64,000 nucleotides of DNA from Phallusia mammillata (taxonomy: Eukaryota; Chordata; Ascidiacea; Phlebobranchia; Ascidiidae). The notes beneath the pieces are model-generated. The model was given only the letters and a program-made list of their open reading frames with translations. It ran no database searches and was not told the origin of the DNA. The DNA is taken from NCBI GenBank assembly GCA_003260075.1, contig QLIY01000058.1:62001-126000 (forward strand), read 5' to 3'. This document shows, one piece after another, positions 1 to 13,000 of this stretch (its first letter is position 1; every line of letters begins with the position of its first letter). The translations under genes were made by a program, and so were the position numbers.

Positions 1-1881
1 AAGCACTCACCATTCCACAGAACCAGTGCATCGGGGGGGGGGCTTTAAACTTTAAACCCATGAAAACCACAATACAGCACTTCACCCCTCACTATTTCCT
101 AAATTGTGTCAACAGCAATTCACAACAAGCACTCACCATTCCACAGAACCAGTGCATCTGGAAATTATCGATATCAACACGAGGTGAAGGGTCGGTTAAT
201 TTGGGGAGTTCCCCATTGCAGAACCACGATCTTGACAGATGTGAGGGAATCTTCGGGGGAACTAAACAAGAAATGGAAACATGTTAATCCAGAGGTAATG
301 TTTGCTAGAAGCCTTATGGGTTTTTTTAAACAAATTTGTCGTTCAACTGTCGTTCAAAGCCATATGGGTTTTGCATTCAACCAGTGGTTGCCAACCAGGA
401 AGAATTGATTGTAATTTTTACATGTGGGGGGGGGGGGGCCATTGCAGAACCATGATCTTGACAGATGAGAGGGAATCTTCGGCGGAACTAAACAAGAAAT
501 TGCAACATAGTAATTCAGCAGTAATGTTTGCTAGAAGCCTTATGGGTTATCTGTTGAACCAGTGGTTCCCAACCGGGAAGAATTGATTGTAATTTGTGCA
601 TGTGGTTTGTAAACAGACATCTAAGCTCTGGGAATATAACCTATGAAGTTGATAAAAGACCCAATTTTAAATAATCTTTGTATGGTTTAGCATCTACTAT
701 GTAGTCTATTAGGGAGGAATGAAAATGTTTTGAATTGTTAAGTAAGGAATTCATCAAAAAATGTTGGGAACCACTTCGTTAAACTATGTGATGAAACATG
801 GAAGATTTTACAATTTTAGGTTTAACAGTGTAAATATCTAGCTAATATAATTTAGTGGACTAATATTAACAAATCAAATCCTTCCGTTACTATGCATGAT
901 GGACAGTGACATTATGAACACTAACCTGGCATTTTGATTGCTACTTGTTGTTCAACTTCAAGTCTTTCAGTTGATGCTGGTTTTTCCTCACTAAATCAAA
1001 CACAAGTTTGTTACAATACAAAAAACTGATTTTTTTTTTTCAAAACTTTTTGTTGTAACATGCTTGTTGACAAACACTCGAGTTAATGCGATAGCTAAGT
1101 TGTATAACAACTGGCACCTTACACAGTAGAGCCAACTGGGGGGGGGGTGTAAACAGACATTTAAGCTCTGGGAATATAACCTATGAAGTTGATAAAGGAC
1201 TCATTTTTAAATGATCTTTGTATGCATCTACTGTAGTCTATGAGGGAAGAATGGAAATGTTTTTAATTGTTAAGGGAGGAATTAGTCAAAAATGCTGGGA
1301 ACCACTGCGTTAAACTACGTATATGCTGGAATCAGCAAAGATTTCACAATTTCAGGTCCAACAGTATAAATATCTAGCTAATATAATTTAGTTCACAGAA
1401 ATTAACAAATCCATACTCAAAGAAACTGAATCCTGCAATTACTAGGTATTATGAACAGTCATATTATGGACACCAACCTGGCATTTTGATTGCTACTTGT
1501 TGTTCAACTTCGAGTCTTTCAGTGGATGCTGGTTTTTCCTCACTAAATCAAACACAAGTTTGTTACCAGCAAAAGTAACTGGAATTTTTTCAAAACTTTA
1601 TGCTGTAACATGCTTGTTGACAAACACTCGAGTTAATGTGATAGCTAAGTTGTATAACAACTGGCACCTTACACAGTAGAGCCAACTATTTTAAATCAAA
1701 CACAAGTTTGTTACAAGCAAAAGTAACCAGATATTTTTGAGTGTTCAGTTTAAAATGAGATTGGTATTATAGCACATGTTTGTTGAAAAACACTGGAGTT
1801 TATGGGATAACTAGATAATTGAAGAGTTTATGCGATAGTTTTCTACCAACTGTCAACTTACACAGCACAGTTGGGTTTTAC
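1..1881. other. Non-coding left end: contig overlaps and MITE remnants
   Basis: This stretch should lie in the intron after exon 23 of the JMJD1C-like gene. I found no JmjC-like exon. It is made of repeated contig ends around placeholders at 33-42, 426-438 and 1138-1147: for example 1-32 recurs at 126-157, and the 950-1137 block recurs at about 1480-1687. A hAT-type MITE is at 560-776. Confidence 0.7.
560..776. mobile_element. hAT-type MITE (non-autonomous)
   Basis: Starts CAGTGGTTCCCAACC and ends TTGGGAACCACTT, an inverted terminal repeat. Flanks TGTTGAAC (552-559) and CGTTAAAC (777-784) match at 6 of 8 positions, the 8-bp target-site size of hAT elements. In the overlapping contig copy the right end reads CCACTG followed by CGTTAAAC. 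No transposase. Confidence 0.6.
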
Positions 1882-4800
1882 AGGTGGGGATGACTTGCGT
1901 TGTTCACGGAGAGCGATGCTCGCCAACCAATCAAGCGGGGAGGCCGAACTTTCGCAGTCATAACTCTTGAAACGGCTGTAACAAAATTAATAGTCAGTAT
2001 TTGTGACAATAGTCATTCCATGAAAGCATTATGCCTACCAGAGAAACATTACATTTATGTGTAATTGTTATGACAATATTAAACAGTTAGATAACAGATC
2101 AGGAAGTTGTGCTTACTTGTCGCGATTTTGCTGGGGGGGGGGTGTCATTCCATCAAAGCATTATGCCTACCAGAGAAACATTACATTTATGTGTATTTGT
2201 TATGACATTATTAAAGAGTTAGATAACAGATCAGGAAGTTGTGCTTACTTGTCGCGATTTTGCTGAAGATTTTTCGGATCATTTTTCCCAGGACCTGGTT
2301 TAGTCGAATTATGCGTTAACATTTCATCTGAAAATGAAACAAATGTCAATCAAAAACTGAAAAACATTAGGGATGGCCTGAGTCGCCCAAAATGACCCGA
2401 GCATTAAAATTGCATGTTCATGACCTGCTAACATTTCGAAAGGATATCCAAGCACAAAATTGAATGTTTTTTTTGGTCAAAATTGAAACCGTGCGAAATT
2501 TGTATTGTGTCACTATTATTAGTCACCCAGTTAACTGAGATTACATTTCACAACATACAGACAAACTCACTGTGACAATGATTCTTCAGAAGGGGGGGGG
2601 GGAAGCACAAAATTGACTGTTTTTTGTCAAAATTGAAACCATGCGAAATTTGTATTGTGTCTCTATTACTAGTCACCCAGTTAACTGAGATTAAATTTCA
2701 CAACATACAGACAAACTCACTGTGACAATGATTCTTCAGAAGAGGAGTAGGATTGGAAGATCTGGATGCGAGAAGCGATGCAGAAGTTTTCTTACACCGA
2801 CATTGTGAACCAATGTTCCACTTGGCACGAGCTTGATGAGCCATTTCACACAAATCGAACAGACAGGTGCTGGAAGGAAAATTAAGTTGATTACTCTCAT
2901 TGTTTGGGCAAAAGTTATAATTCACAGACATAGAGTGTCAGTTCGATGTTTTTGATGCATACTTCTGGGGCCTGTACAGATTAATACACAGATGGTAGCG
3001 TAAGGGACCTTGGATAGAACTAGCATGAAATTGGTACAGAACATTTGCGGTTCTAGCCCATCCCTACTTTCAACCATTTTGTGACACAGAAAACCTAAAT
3101 AGCACTGATAGTTAACATTGAAAAGTTTACATTGAGGTGTGTGATTGTTACCTTGGAATAATTTGTGTGGGCATCAGATGAAGCGGGGGGGGGGGGTATT
3201 TTGTGACACAGAAAACCTAAATAGAACTGATAGTTAACATTGAAAAGTTTACATTGAGGGGTGTGATTGTTACCTTGGAATAATTTGTGTGGGCATCAGA
3301 TGAAGCGGGAGGTGGTGCTTTCCCTTCGTACATCTCATCCATCGGTACAAGTTGTTCTTGTCACTGTCATATGCTTCAAGCTCTGCAAATATTCAGGGAA
3401 TATGTCAAGCATTTTACAAACAAATGCCACATAATCATCTACTGCAAATTCAAGTGCCAGTAACTTCAGCTATCACTAACTAAAAGTTATCATTAATCAG
3501 ATGGTAATAAAAAATTGGCAGCAAAAAAAGTTGAAGGCATCATCCATTTAACAATAAATTTGCTGCACACTAAGCACTGGATATCCAATTAGGTGGTAAG
3601 TTTTTGGCATTGATATAGAAAACTCAAGATTTTACTTGCACAAAATTATTATTAAACGCAAAACGCTTTTAAAGTTAAGAACTGCTTAACCTATTTTACA
3701 ATTAACACAAATAGTTCTACATTTTAAATCATTTTTAATGCGGTAAGCTTCCTAGGAGAATGTACGCCAACTTTAGGAACTGCCCGCCTGTCTAGTCATC
3801 TACTAAGTTTGACTTTCTGCCCTTACCTTCTTTTGTCATAGCTCTTCTTGTGTTGAAACAATCACAACAGACACCGAAACCACATTTGGGGCAAACCCAG
3901 TGTAGATTGAACAACGTTGTCTCACAAGCGTCACACATTTCCCTCACTCCTGTCACTGGGCGTTTCCAGCAAACAACAGCTGCAAATCAAAATTTTTAAG
4001 TTGAAAAAATGGCTTTTTAAGTATATGTATGACCTAAAACTAATCATCCAAAAGTGTGACAAGAATATAATACCTGCAATTTTGAACCATTAAAACAATA
4101 AATAGTTAAGTTTATTACATTAGGGAGATTTTTGACTACTATTTTTTGCAATTAAGGGTCACATTGATATAAGGGTTACAACAATTTAAAAATTTTAGAC
4201 TAAATCTGACCAAACACCACACCTTCTCTGTGAACTTTCACCAGTGCTTCTTTCTCTTCATGGACCAGCTCACAAAACTGACCACCGATGTGACTCATGA
4301 TGTACTTGCAAGCTTCAAGGTCAAGTGAAGGTTGCACGCCGCTCTTCGCTCCCGCTGTCAGCTTTAGTTGCTCGTTGTACGTCGGAAGCCACAGAGATAA
4401 GTCCTGATGTTCACTGTCTTCTGGATCACAGAAACCAGCTGCTTGAAGTTGGCCATTAACAAATGCAAGTCTGCAGAAAAACATGAGATGATGACAACAG
4501 TACGTAAAGTGATTGTAAGAGCACAATTGTATAAAAAAAAAAGATCATTTTATAAAACAGTGATCGCATGTCTCAATAACTCGTTGCTATAAAAGCATTA
4601 ATCTTAAGCAACTTTTAGATCTAGCCACTGTTACAAGCAAACCCAACAAGATAGTCTTAATTTAGGTTGCTTTCAACAATGCAACTGATATAGTAAAACT
4701 GTGTCATGAGCATGTTATATGGTATTTATGGTCTTACACAGAACACTTACTTTCTAAAGTGGTAGAACCTGCAGAATATTGTTGTGTTTTCCTTTCGTTT

Positions 4801-7064
4801 TATGCTCCTGCATTCCCTGCACTTGGGGATTGTGGTCGAACCGTTAGTCGAAGTTTGGATTGTGATGCCAGAAATTGCTGCAAGTAACAAATAAAACTTA
4901 ACATTATGAAACAAAGTTGTCAGCCATTACCATGCTATATTCAGTACTGTTTATATCCATTGAATAAAGTTTTTTGTCTTGTCGTTCCTTTAATTTTATT
5001 TGCGACTGATTTTGTTTTAGTGGCAAGGCTCATAAAACACTTGTCTTTACTTAACTTGGTACTATTCAAAGCATTCTGAAGTATTTGCATTTTACAAAAA
5101 AAAAACAGAACTGAGTGCAACTACGTACCAGATATTTCGTGGCAAGCTGCATCTTGCATGAAATGTTCTCCTGATCGCTTCAATCTTGCTTGTTCCTTCT
5201 TGCAATAAAGGATTGACATCGGTAAACCATCTGCAAAGAAATCATTGTTCAAAGCAGGAGAAACAACCATTAAATTGCCATTTCAATATCACAGAGTTTT
5301 TACATGTTTTACAGGAAAATAAGATTATTCCTATTGTGTCTAACAATAATACAAACAGTTTCTCCATTGAGTTTATCCAGATCGAGCAGAAAACAAGTTA
5401 TGGTTGTAAAGACTGAAGTAACATAACACAACAACATACTTTCTCCCAGTGGCATTTCTGTCACTTCCTTCTTCTTTGAATGATTTTTCTTCTTATTTTT
5501 CTTCCCATCATCGTTTTCCCCGCTCTGCTCTGCATCATTTCCATCAGCAACTTCTTCTTCTGAGTTGGATTGTTTCAGGGAGTTCAGGAGACCCAGAAGA
5601 TACTTTTTGCTGTTGGAGAAGGAGCACTTCGTCTTCCCAGCCTTGCTTCCCTTAATATCATCAACTTCAAACTTCGCATCTTCTGCTTCCTGTTTCTCAG
5701 CAGCCATTGGAGGAGACATATCACTTCCATGTTCCGGAGACTTCTTCATCTTTTTTGGCTCCTTGTCTTTGTGCTTGCGTTTCTTTTTGTTTGGGTCCTT
5801 AGGCTTTTTGTCCTTGTCTTTATCCTGCTTCCGGTGCTTCTTCTTTGGCTTTTTCATCAGCGGAGGAGCAAGAGGGTCTTCCGGAGTCTTTGCCTCATCA
5901 GAAGGAGTTTTTACCGACTCCTGATTGGTCAGAGTTTGGTCAGGTGATGGAGAACTGCAAACATCACCAGAGTTTCTGCGTTTTAATGGTTTGTTTGCTG
6001 GAGAGCGCGGTGAGTCATCCGATTCATCGGACATTCGCTGCATCCACGCTTTCTTCAACTTTGGGCAGTTAGCAGGTTTTGTGCCTGGGGTGGGAGCAAC
6101 AGCAGTTGGTGGGACAACTTCTGGGGTGGGTGGTTGAGTTTTGCTTGATGCCGAACCACATGAGAAGTCGGAAATGCTCGAGGCATCCGAGCTTGGACTG
6201 ACAGCGACTGTCCCGGTCGGGGTTTTGGGTTTTACTTCTGGAGCGTTAGTTGTATCCATCACAAGGGTCCTGGGCTTGTCAAGGTTGTTTGGAGCTGACA
6301 CAATCACAGGGGTACTCACAGTGGGGGGAATAGGGGCAGCTGCTTGGGGTTTGGAACTTAAGTTCATCGGGGTAAGGTCATCCTGGCTCGCTGAGTTTGG
6401 CGGAGTGACTTTGTTCTCTTGCTTTTGTGCCACATGTGGTGGAAGAGTCATGGTTGGAGCTTGAGACTGATGAATACTTTCTCCATTCATGTGCACAGGA
6501 GGAGGATGTGACCTCACTGGCTCACGTTTTAAACCAAGCAAAGCATCTTTAAGGGCATGTTTGCTTGGGGCGCCGGGATACTGCCCATCAGTTCCCGATG
6601 TACCCCACACAATACTGGAAGGGGCGATATGCAATAACCCAGCTTGTGCAAGGCCTGTTAGATGTGGGTCCTTGCCACCACCTGGAAGAAAGTGACGCAT
6701 AATGTTTGCTGATCCCATCTGCTGCATCTGCTTTTCGTCTGCAGTCAGTTGTTGAACATCTGGACACGGCTTTTTCTGCACTGAAGCCACATCATTTTCT
6801 TGATTAACTCGCTTGCGATTGTTTTTGTCAGATTCTACTTCTGGGATCTCAGATTTGATTATCGGCTGGTTTTTAATTTCCTGGTGAACTGGGACAGGGG
6901 AAGATCTTATAGTTTCGGGGTGTTTAGGATACACAACATGACTAGGTCTGCTCGAAGCTGAGGTCTGGATGCTGTCATTGTTGCCATGGACTTCTGTGAC
7001 CTTGTAATGACCTCCATTGATAATCACTGAGTTTGCTTGCTTCTGCGGTGATTGCTGTTGCTGC

Positions 7065-7095
<31 letters not shown>

Positions 7096-10000
7096 GCTGT
7101 AGTTGGTGTTGTAGTTGTTGCTGTAGTTGGTGTTGTTGTAGTGGTTGCTGAGGCTTTGTCTCGTTCGGTTTGGGGAATCGATACAACTGACTCAATGCAT
7201 TGGGACTAAGTATCCTTGCATGGCTGCCATCTTGCATTAATGGACCGACCTCGTCTAGGTTCTCTACTGCAGCAGGTGGCTTGTGATTCGCTGCATCTCT
7301 TTCACTGATATACTTCACAGGTTGGGGGTAAGAAGTTGCAGCCTTCATAGGAATACCCTTCTCTGGGTGAATCCCCCCTGCATGAATATCATCAGTTGAT
7401 GTTTTCGGGGATGGCAACTTCTGCCCTGATGGACTGTACTTCAGTGATTTAATGTTTATAACTGAAGGCTGGGGTGGGACTGTGCTCGGCAAAGATTTTC
7501 CAGTTTGTGCCACCACTAGGGGGTGTGGTACTCCCCCAGCAGTGTGAGAGTAGCTCACATAAGGCCATGTTGGGTAAGCAGCTGGACTAGAAGTTGCTTG
7601 TGGTGGAGGCATTGGCGGTTTCTTAATGGCACGCTTTGGTGAAGTTCTTCTGTCTCGAGCTTCTTCTTTAGGTGATTCTGTGACAACCGGTGGCTGCCAA
7701 GTCCTGCAACTGCTTGCCACCGCATAAGTAGGCACAGAAGTAGGTGGAGTAGGTCTGCTTCGATCTGGTGTTGATGCTGTTGGTTGCATGCTGCTCCTCA
7801 CAGTCTCCTGCAGGGCACCGTTTGCTTTTGCGTCATCGAAGAGATACTGAGCTGCTCTGGCAACATACGTAGCAGGGTCAATCTTGCCGAAGGGACTATT
7901 ACCGAGATGACCTGGTTTATCCAACCACGGACGTGCATGGGAGTTTTCCACAGGGTTTTCTACTTTCGGAATTCTTTGTTCCGGTTGCCGCGCTTGCGCT
8001 ACCACCGTTACTTGCTTGTTTTCCACAGGGTTGGTTTTGTATTTCTGCAACGGAAAAGAAAGTGAGGATGTGTTGAAAAGTAAACATCCTTTGCACGCTC
8101 TTTCCAAGAACTATAGTGGTTTAATATTTAACCCCATAATTATTTGAGTGGGTTCTTGTGGGAGGTGCCTTAAACAAATACAACTAACTCAGTTAATAGT
8201 TAACTCAAGTAAACCTGGAGCAGGGAGAAGTTCCTCAGCATAAATTTAAGTGCACTTTGACATTTAAAGCTGCTACCCTTAAAAATACACATTGACCACT
8301 ATTTTTTAGGATTGATATGATCAGGGCTGGTTTAACACTATCAATTACAGTTTAACCATTTTCTATCTCTTTGCTATAAATTTCCGGCAATTTTTAGGGA
8401 TGGTTTTGTTCCTAAATGACCACTAAATAACAGGGCTAGTTTAACACCATCAGTTACGCTTTAACGATTTTCTAGCTCTACACTGTTTGTAGTTGGCAAT
8501 TTTTTAGCGATGGTTTTGTCAACAGACCAACTAACAGAAGGATTAATTTTAAAACGCAAACTTACATTTTTCCATCTTTCTTCCTTCATCTTTGCCTCTG
8601 CCTCCAACTTCATCATTGACTTCCTCTGCTCCTCATGGAGGATCCTCTTCTCCTCCTCCTGGATGCGGAGGATCCTCTCTCTCTCCTCCATGAGGACAGA
8701 CGGGTGATCCCTGGATGCAGGGTGATGCGGGGACATGTTACGACTGGGTGAGTAGTGAACTGCTCTGCCCCGTTCAACTCCCTGGGATTCCTGGGGTCTG
8801 CGTGGGGTCATCGTTTTCACCAGTGGGGGCGGAGGTTGGGTGGATTTTTTACCCACATTGCTCTTTATCGCAGAGGGGGAGTTTAAATGTTCTCGCTGGC
8901 GCTCTGACTTGTAATGTTCATTCGCAAGTTTCCTATAACAAAAGTTTCAACTTATAGCTTTAATAGCTATTAATTTGAAGAAAGTCAATTTTCCAATGCA
9001 TTTAAAACACTTTGGAGAAACTGCACACATTCTTTTACAGTTCTAAACACGAAGAAATACAAGTCTAAATCAATTGTCTGCAAAGTAGCGTGAAATTCAA
9101 GTGTTAAGATTCCTTACTGTTGTTGAAGTTCTTTGCTTGTTGCTGGAGCTTCCACTATAACGGGATGTGAAACTTTGGGTGATGCAGTCCTTGCTCCAGG
9201 TAGAGCAGCAGTAGCATCAGGTCTGTAAAGTCCCTGGTAAGCTGCCAGCGCATCACGATTGGCTCCCCAAATTGCATAGTTGGCAAGCACCTGCATAAAC
9301 ACAAATACTATTTACATCTGCTAGAAACAAGTTTTGCCAGGATGACAACAAGTGTTTTAATGTTTTAAAAGTTGCTTGATGGTTATGATGGCTGGCTGGG
9401 TGCTTCAACTCATAAACAAAATGTATTTGTACCACTTTATGAGTCTTTGCTTAAAGCTGCACTACCGTGATCAAACAGGCACTGAAAAACATTTTTCAGC
9501 ATGAGCAAACTTACCTGCTGCTGTAGTTCCTTCTCTAACATATCCTGTTGTATGGATTTGTTGATGAAAGGTGAGATAAGGTTTGCAGGGGGAACGAGCC
9601 CATTGGCTGCCACTGCTTGCAAGTGTGCCATTGCTGTTGGGTTGAGCGCACCAGCTATCGCCTGTTAATGAAAATAATGCTCGTTTAAAGACAAAACTGC
9701 TAGAAAAGTTTACAAATTAAACATTTTCAATATGAATTTTTGCAGCTGTTTTAATGACTTAACTTATAATGTGTAAGCTATTGCTGCAAGGCATAATATC
9801 AAGTTTATAGAGCTCTTCTGGCAAATGTATTTTTATACCGACGTTTCGACGTCCTATACAGGTCTTCTTCTTCAGGTAAATAACACTAAAGGCACATAGT
9901 ACAGTGCACGATATACAAAAGGATAAAAAGAATGTATTTAACAACTTATTAAGTTAATATTTGTCACACTGAAACAATTGATTTTGTGCTTAAATCTATG

Positions 10001-13000
10001 TTTGGAAAAGCCTATGTTGGCACATAGTTTGGTCAAGACAAAATACCAACTGATTTTAGTAACAGAATAACTCCCAACAGAAAAAAAACAAAACTAAAAG
10101 ACCAAATCGATGTATTGATCCGAATGTAGGAAAGCCCAAGTGAACACAACCAGTTGAAATGAAAAATTGATTATAAGTTAGCTGGGATTGACAATTTAGG
10201 GAGAAAATCAGAATGCAAATTTCTGAACAGTTTCCAGGAAGTGAACTGATATGACTGAAGACAAAACCAACATCAATATTTTATGCTGTTTAAATGTTAG
10301 GCCTGAATAATTGTTTATTCCACAAAATGAGGTGGTTTGGGAAGAAATTTTTTTAAGAATTGACTGTTTCATTTCTCATAACAATTCAGTATTTATAAAA
10401 GTATGTTCTTTTTTTGCGGACCAATTTGGTAAAGAAAATCTTGATGTTCAATTTTCACTGGAGTGAAAACACTACAAATCATTTAGTGGGTAAATCACAT
10501 AATATTACACCAAACAACAGCCCATGTTATGTTGGCTTTTCAGTTGTTTTATTGGTATCAGCTTAATTTTTTTCTGTTTTGTGACACATTACTGTTTAAG
10601 TAAAGTTTTAAAGCCTGTGTCTTGCAAGTCTAAACAGTATAGATTGTAGTGTCTGGCACTGTACTACACTGATGAAGGTGACCTGTGTAGGACGGTATAA
10701 AAATACAATTGCCAGAGAAGCTCTACAAACTTGATATTATGCCTGGCAGCAACAGCTTATATATAGAATGCAGTACTTGGTATTAAGGTTATTGCAGTGT
10801 TTCTACTACTCCTATGTTTCAATGACGTACCGGGTTTCCGTACAGCAAAGGCAAGCCATAATGTAGATAGGGGTTGGCAACAATATGTTGTGGAAGGGGG
10901 ATCTGGGCCAATGGTTGTGGCTGACCAGACTGTTGAGCTTGCTGCTGTTGCTGCTGTTGCTGCTGCTGTTGTTGCTGTTGCTGCTGCTGCTGTTGTTGCT
11001 GCAAGGCCTGTAAGGGATCATGGTAAAATAAGTAAAATGCTAAAATTTCATGAAAACCAAGTTATGTTAACAATCATTGAGTAACTAAGAATGGAAAGTA
11101 TAAACTGTGATCGTTGGTGACCGTGCTGCCAGTTGAAGGGTCAATACTCTCAGAACAATTATTGAGTTTATGTTACAAATTCAATTATGTTAAAGTGAAG
11201 CAGTAAGTTTTGTCCTATGTAAAATTTAAGTGACATTAAAATGCGACCCCAATTCACATTCTGCATAAACACAGAGACGACGTGTAACGAAAGAAAAATA
11301 TAAGAAACCCTGCTAGTTGTTTTTGCAGCAAAGACAGGGCAAAGTAGCAAAGCCCAATTTTAGTCAGAAACGCATTGACCTTTCTTTAAATGACAGACTT
11401 TTGTCATCAATAATTCAGCACACAGCAATGAAACAAGTTTGCTGCCAAAAAACTGTCGTAATGCCCTACCTTATTTGGAAGGCACTAAAAACATAATGTG
11501 ACAATACACCACTTATTTATAGCAAGGAGTTTGGCCTCCTACATCGTGGTTTTAATTAGGAATTCTTGATTTGGTTGAACCGGTTGGACAACCCTGGTCA
11601 AAATTCACAGAGCACAACTTCAAAAACCTATCTACAATGTACACCAAGTGGAATAGGATTGAACCTCGTTTTATTGATCAAAATGGGTACTCATAATAAA
11701 AAAAGTATACATCAGCATGAAGTATCAGCCTAACTTGTGTGAATTTGTCATAAAACTGAATGCTTTGTGAGAATTAATCACCCTAGCTCTTTCCAACACA
11801 GTTTTATGGCACTGGTACATTTCAGTTTACAAATAGTTGCATTAGTCCCATTGACATGAAACTGAATGCTTACAAATCTCCCTCTAATATAGGTTTTTTG
11901 GGCATTTGTACATTACTGTTTGCAATGCTGCATTCTGTACATTACCTGGTGTGTGGCAATCGCTGAGAGACTGCGTGCATGAGAGTTTTGATGCATCTCC
12001 TGTGTCGTTGTTTCTTCTTCTTTCACTGCTGCAAAATAACACAAATACTTAAGCTTGTGAAGAATGATGAGACAAAAAAATATATAATATAATATAGAGA
12101 AAAACATTTGAAATAGAAGACAGACGAAATCTTAGACAAAAGGTTCACGGAAAGTTACGTAAACTCCATTCCTTACTAAAGTAAGTTATGAATGTTAAGT
12201 TATTTTTGTTGTTTGAAAATTACCATGTTTTGACTCTTCATGGTAGAAAACAAAAAGGAGATTCCTTTTGAACAAACAATATTTACAAACCGTACATAAT
12301 TTTTAACATTAGCACTATTTATAATCTGAAATATAAACAACAAATGGTCAAAAACTGCTCCATATAATCTGCTAAATCAACTTCAAATCTAGATTGAACC
12401 CATTTTCTTAAATCTCAAGTCTTTCCACAAGCGACCCTCCCAACCGACAAATGCAATCACTACACACACGCAACAGAGCCCATTGTTATTTGCTTTGTGC
12501 CCTCATTCGTGCGTCACAATGTTCTCGGATGTCGTAAACGCGCGGCCCTCTAGCCAGCTTGCTTTATGACACCACAAAAACGCTCTTCATTGTTTGCAGA
12601 CTCGCCTCGCATTGTGAAGTAGCAGAGCGACGCGGGGAAATGGGCGGCTCAACCCGGGGGAGGCCGGTTCAAATTACCGATCCGCTTAAACCTCGCAATC
12701 TGATGTCGTAATTACGAGATAGAGCTTGGATTAATAACTTTTACAATTATTTGCGAACGTTACATAAATTTTATTGCAGACGTTTCAAAATTCGCTGTTC
12801 TTTCCACCAGTACGTTTTGCAACGACATGTAACATACTAATATACTCTGCAAGCCAGTCTTGTCTAGTTCCCCTAAGGCACCTTACTAAATATAGTGTTC
12901 ACGAATTCCAAACGTCGCCCAACAGTACATTTTATGGGCGTGTTGGAAATTCAATTAAACTGAAGCGCCAACGACAAAACACGTAAGAGTTTCATAGCGT

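Larger units (their letters stand above)
33..3196. other. Short G placeholders, left cluster
   Basis: Runs at 33-42, 426-438, 1138-1147, 2133-2142, 2592-2602 and 3185-3196. Each is 10 nt plus at most a few native G of the flank, and each separates near-identical flanking copies (for example about 2012-2132 versus 2143-2263). Confidence 0.85.

Noticed and set aside
1..1881. JmjC catalytic domain exons
   Set aside because: I searched the minus strand for the Fe(II)-binding HxD region and its flanks and found only repeats; the domain must be further left.
5565..6695. Plus-strand reading frames opposite the large exon
   Set aside because: They are shadows of the Lys/Pro-rich minus-strand coding exon, which has clear homology.
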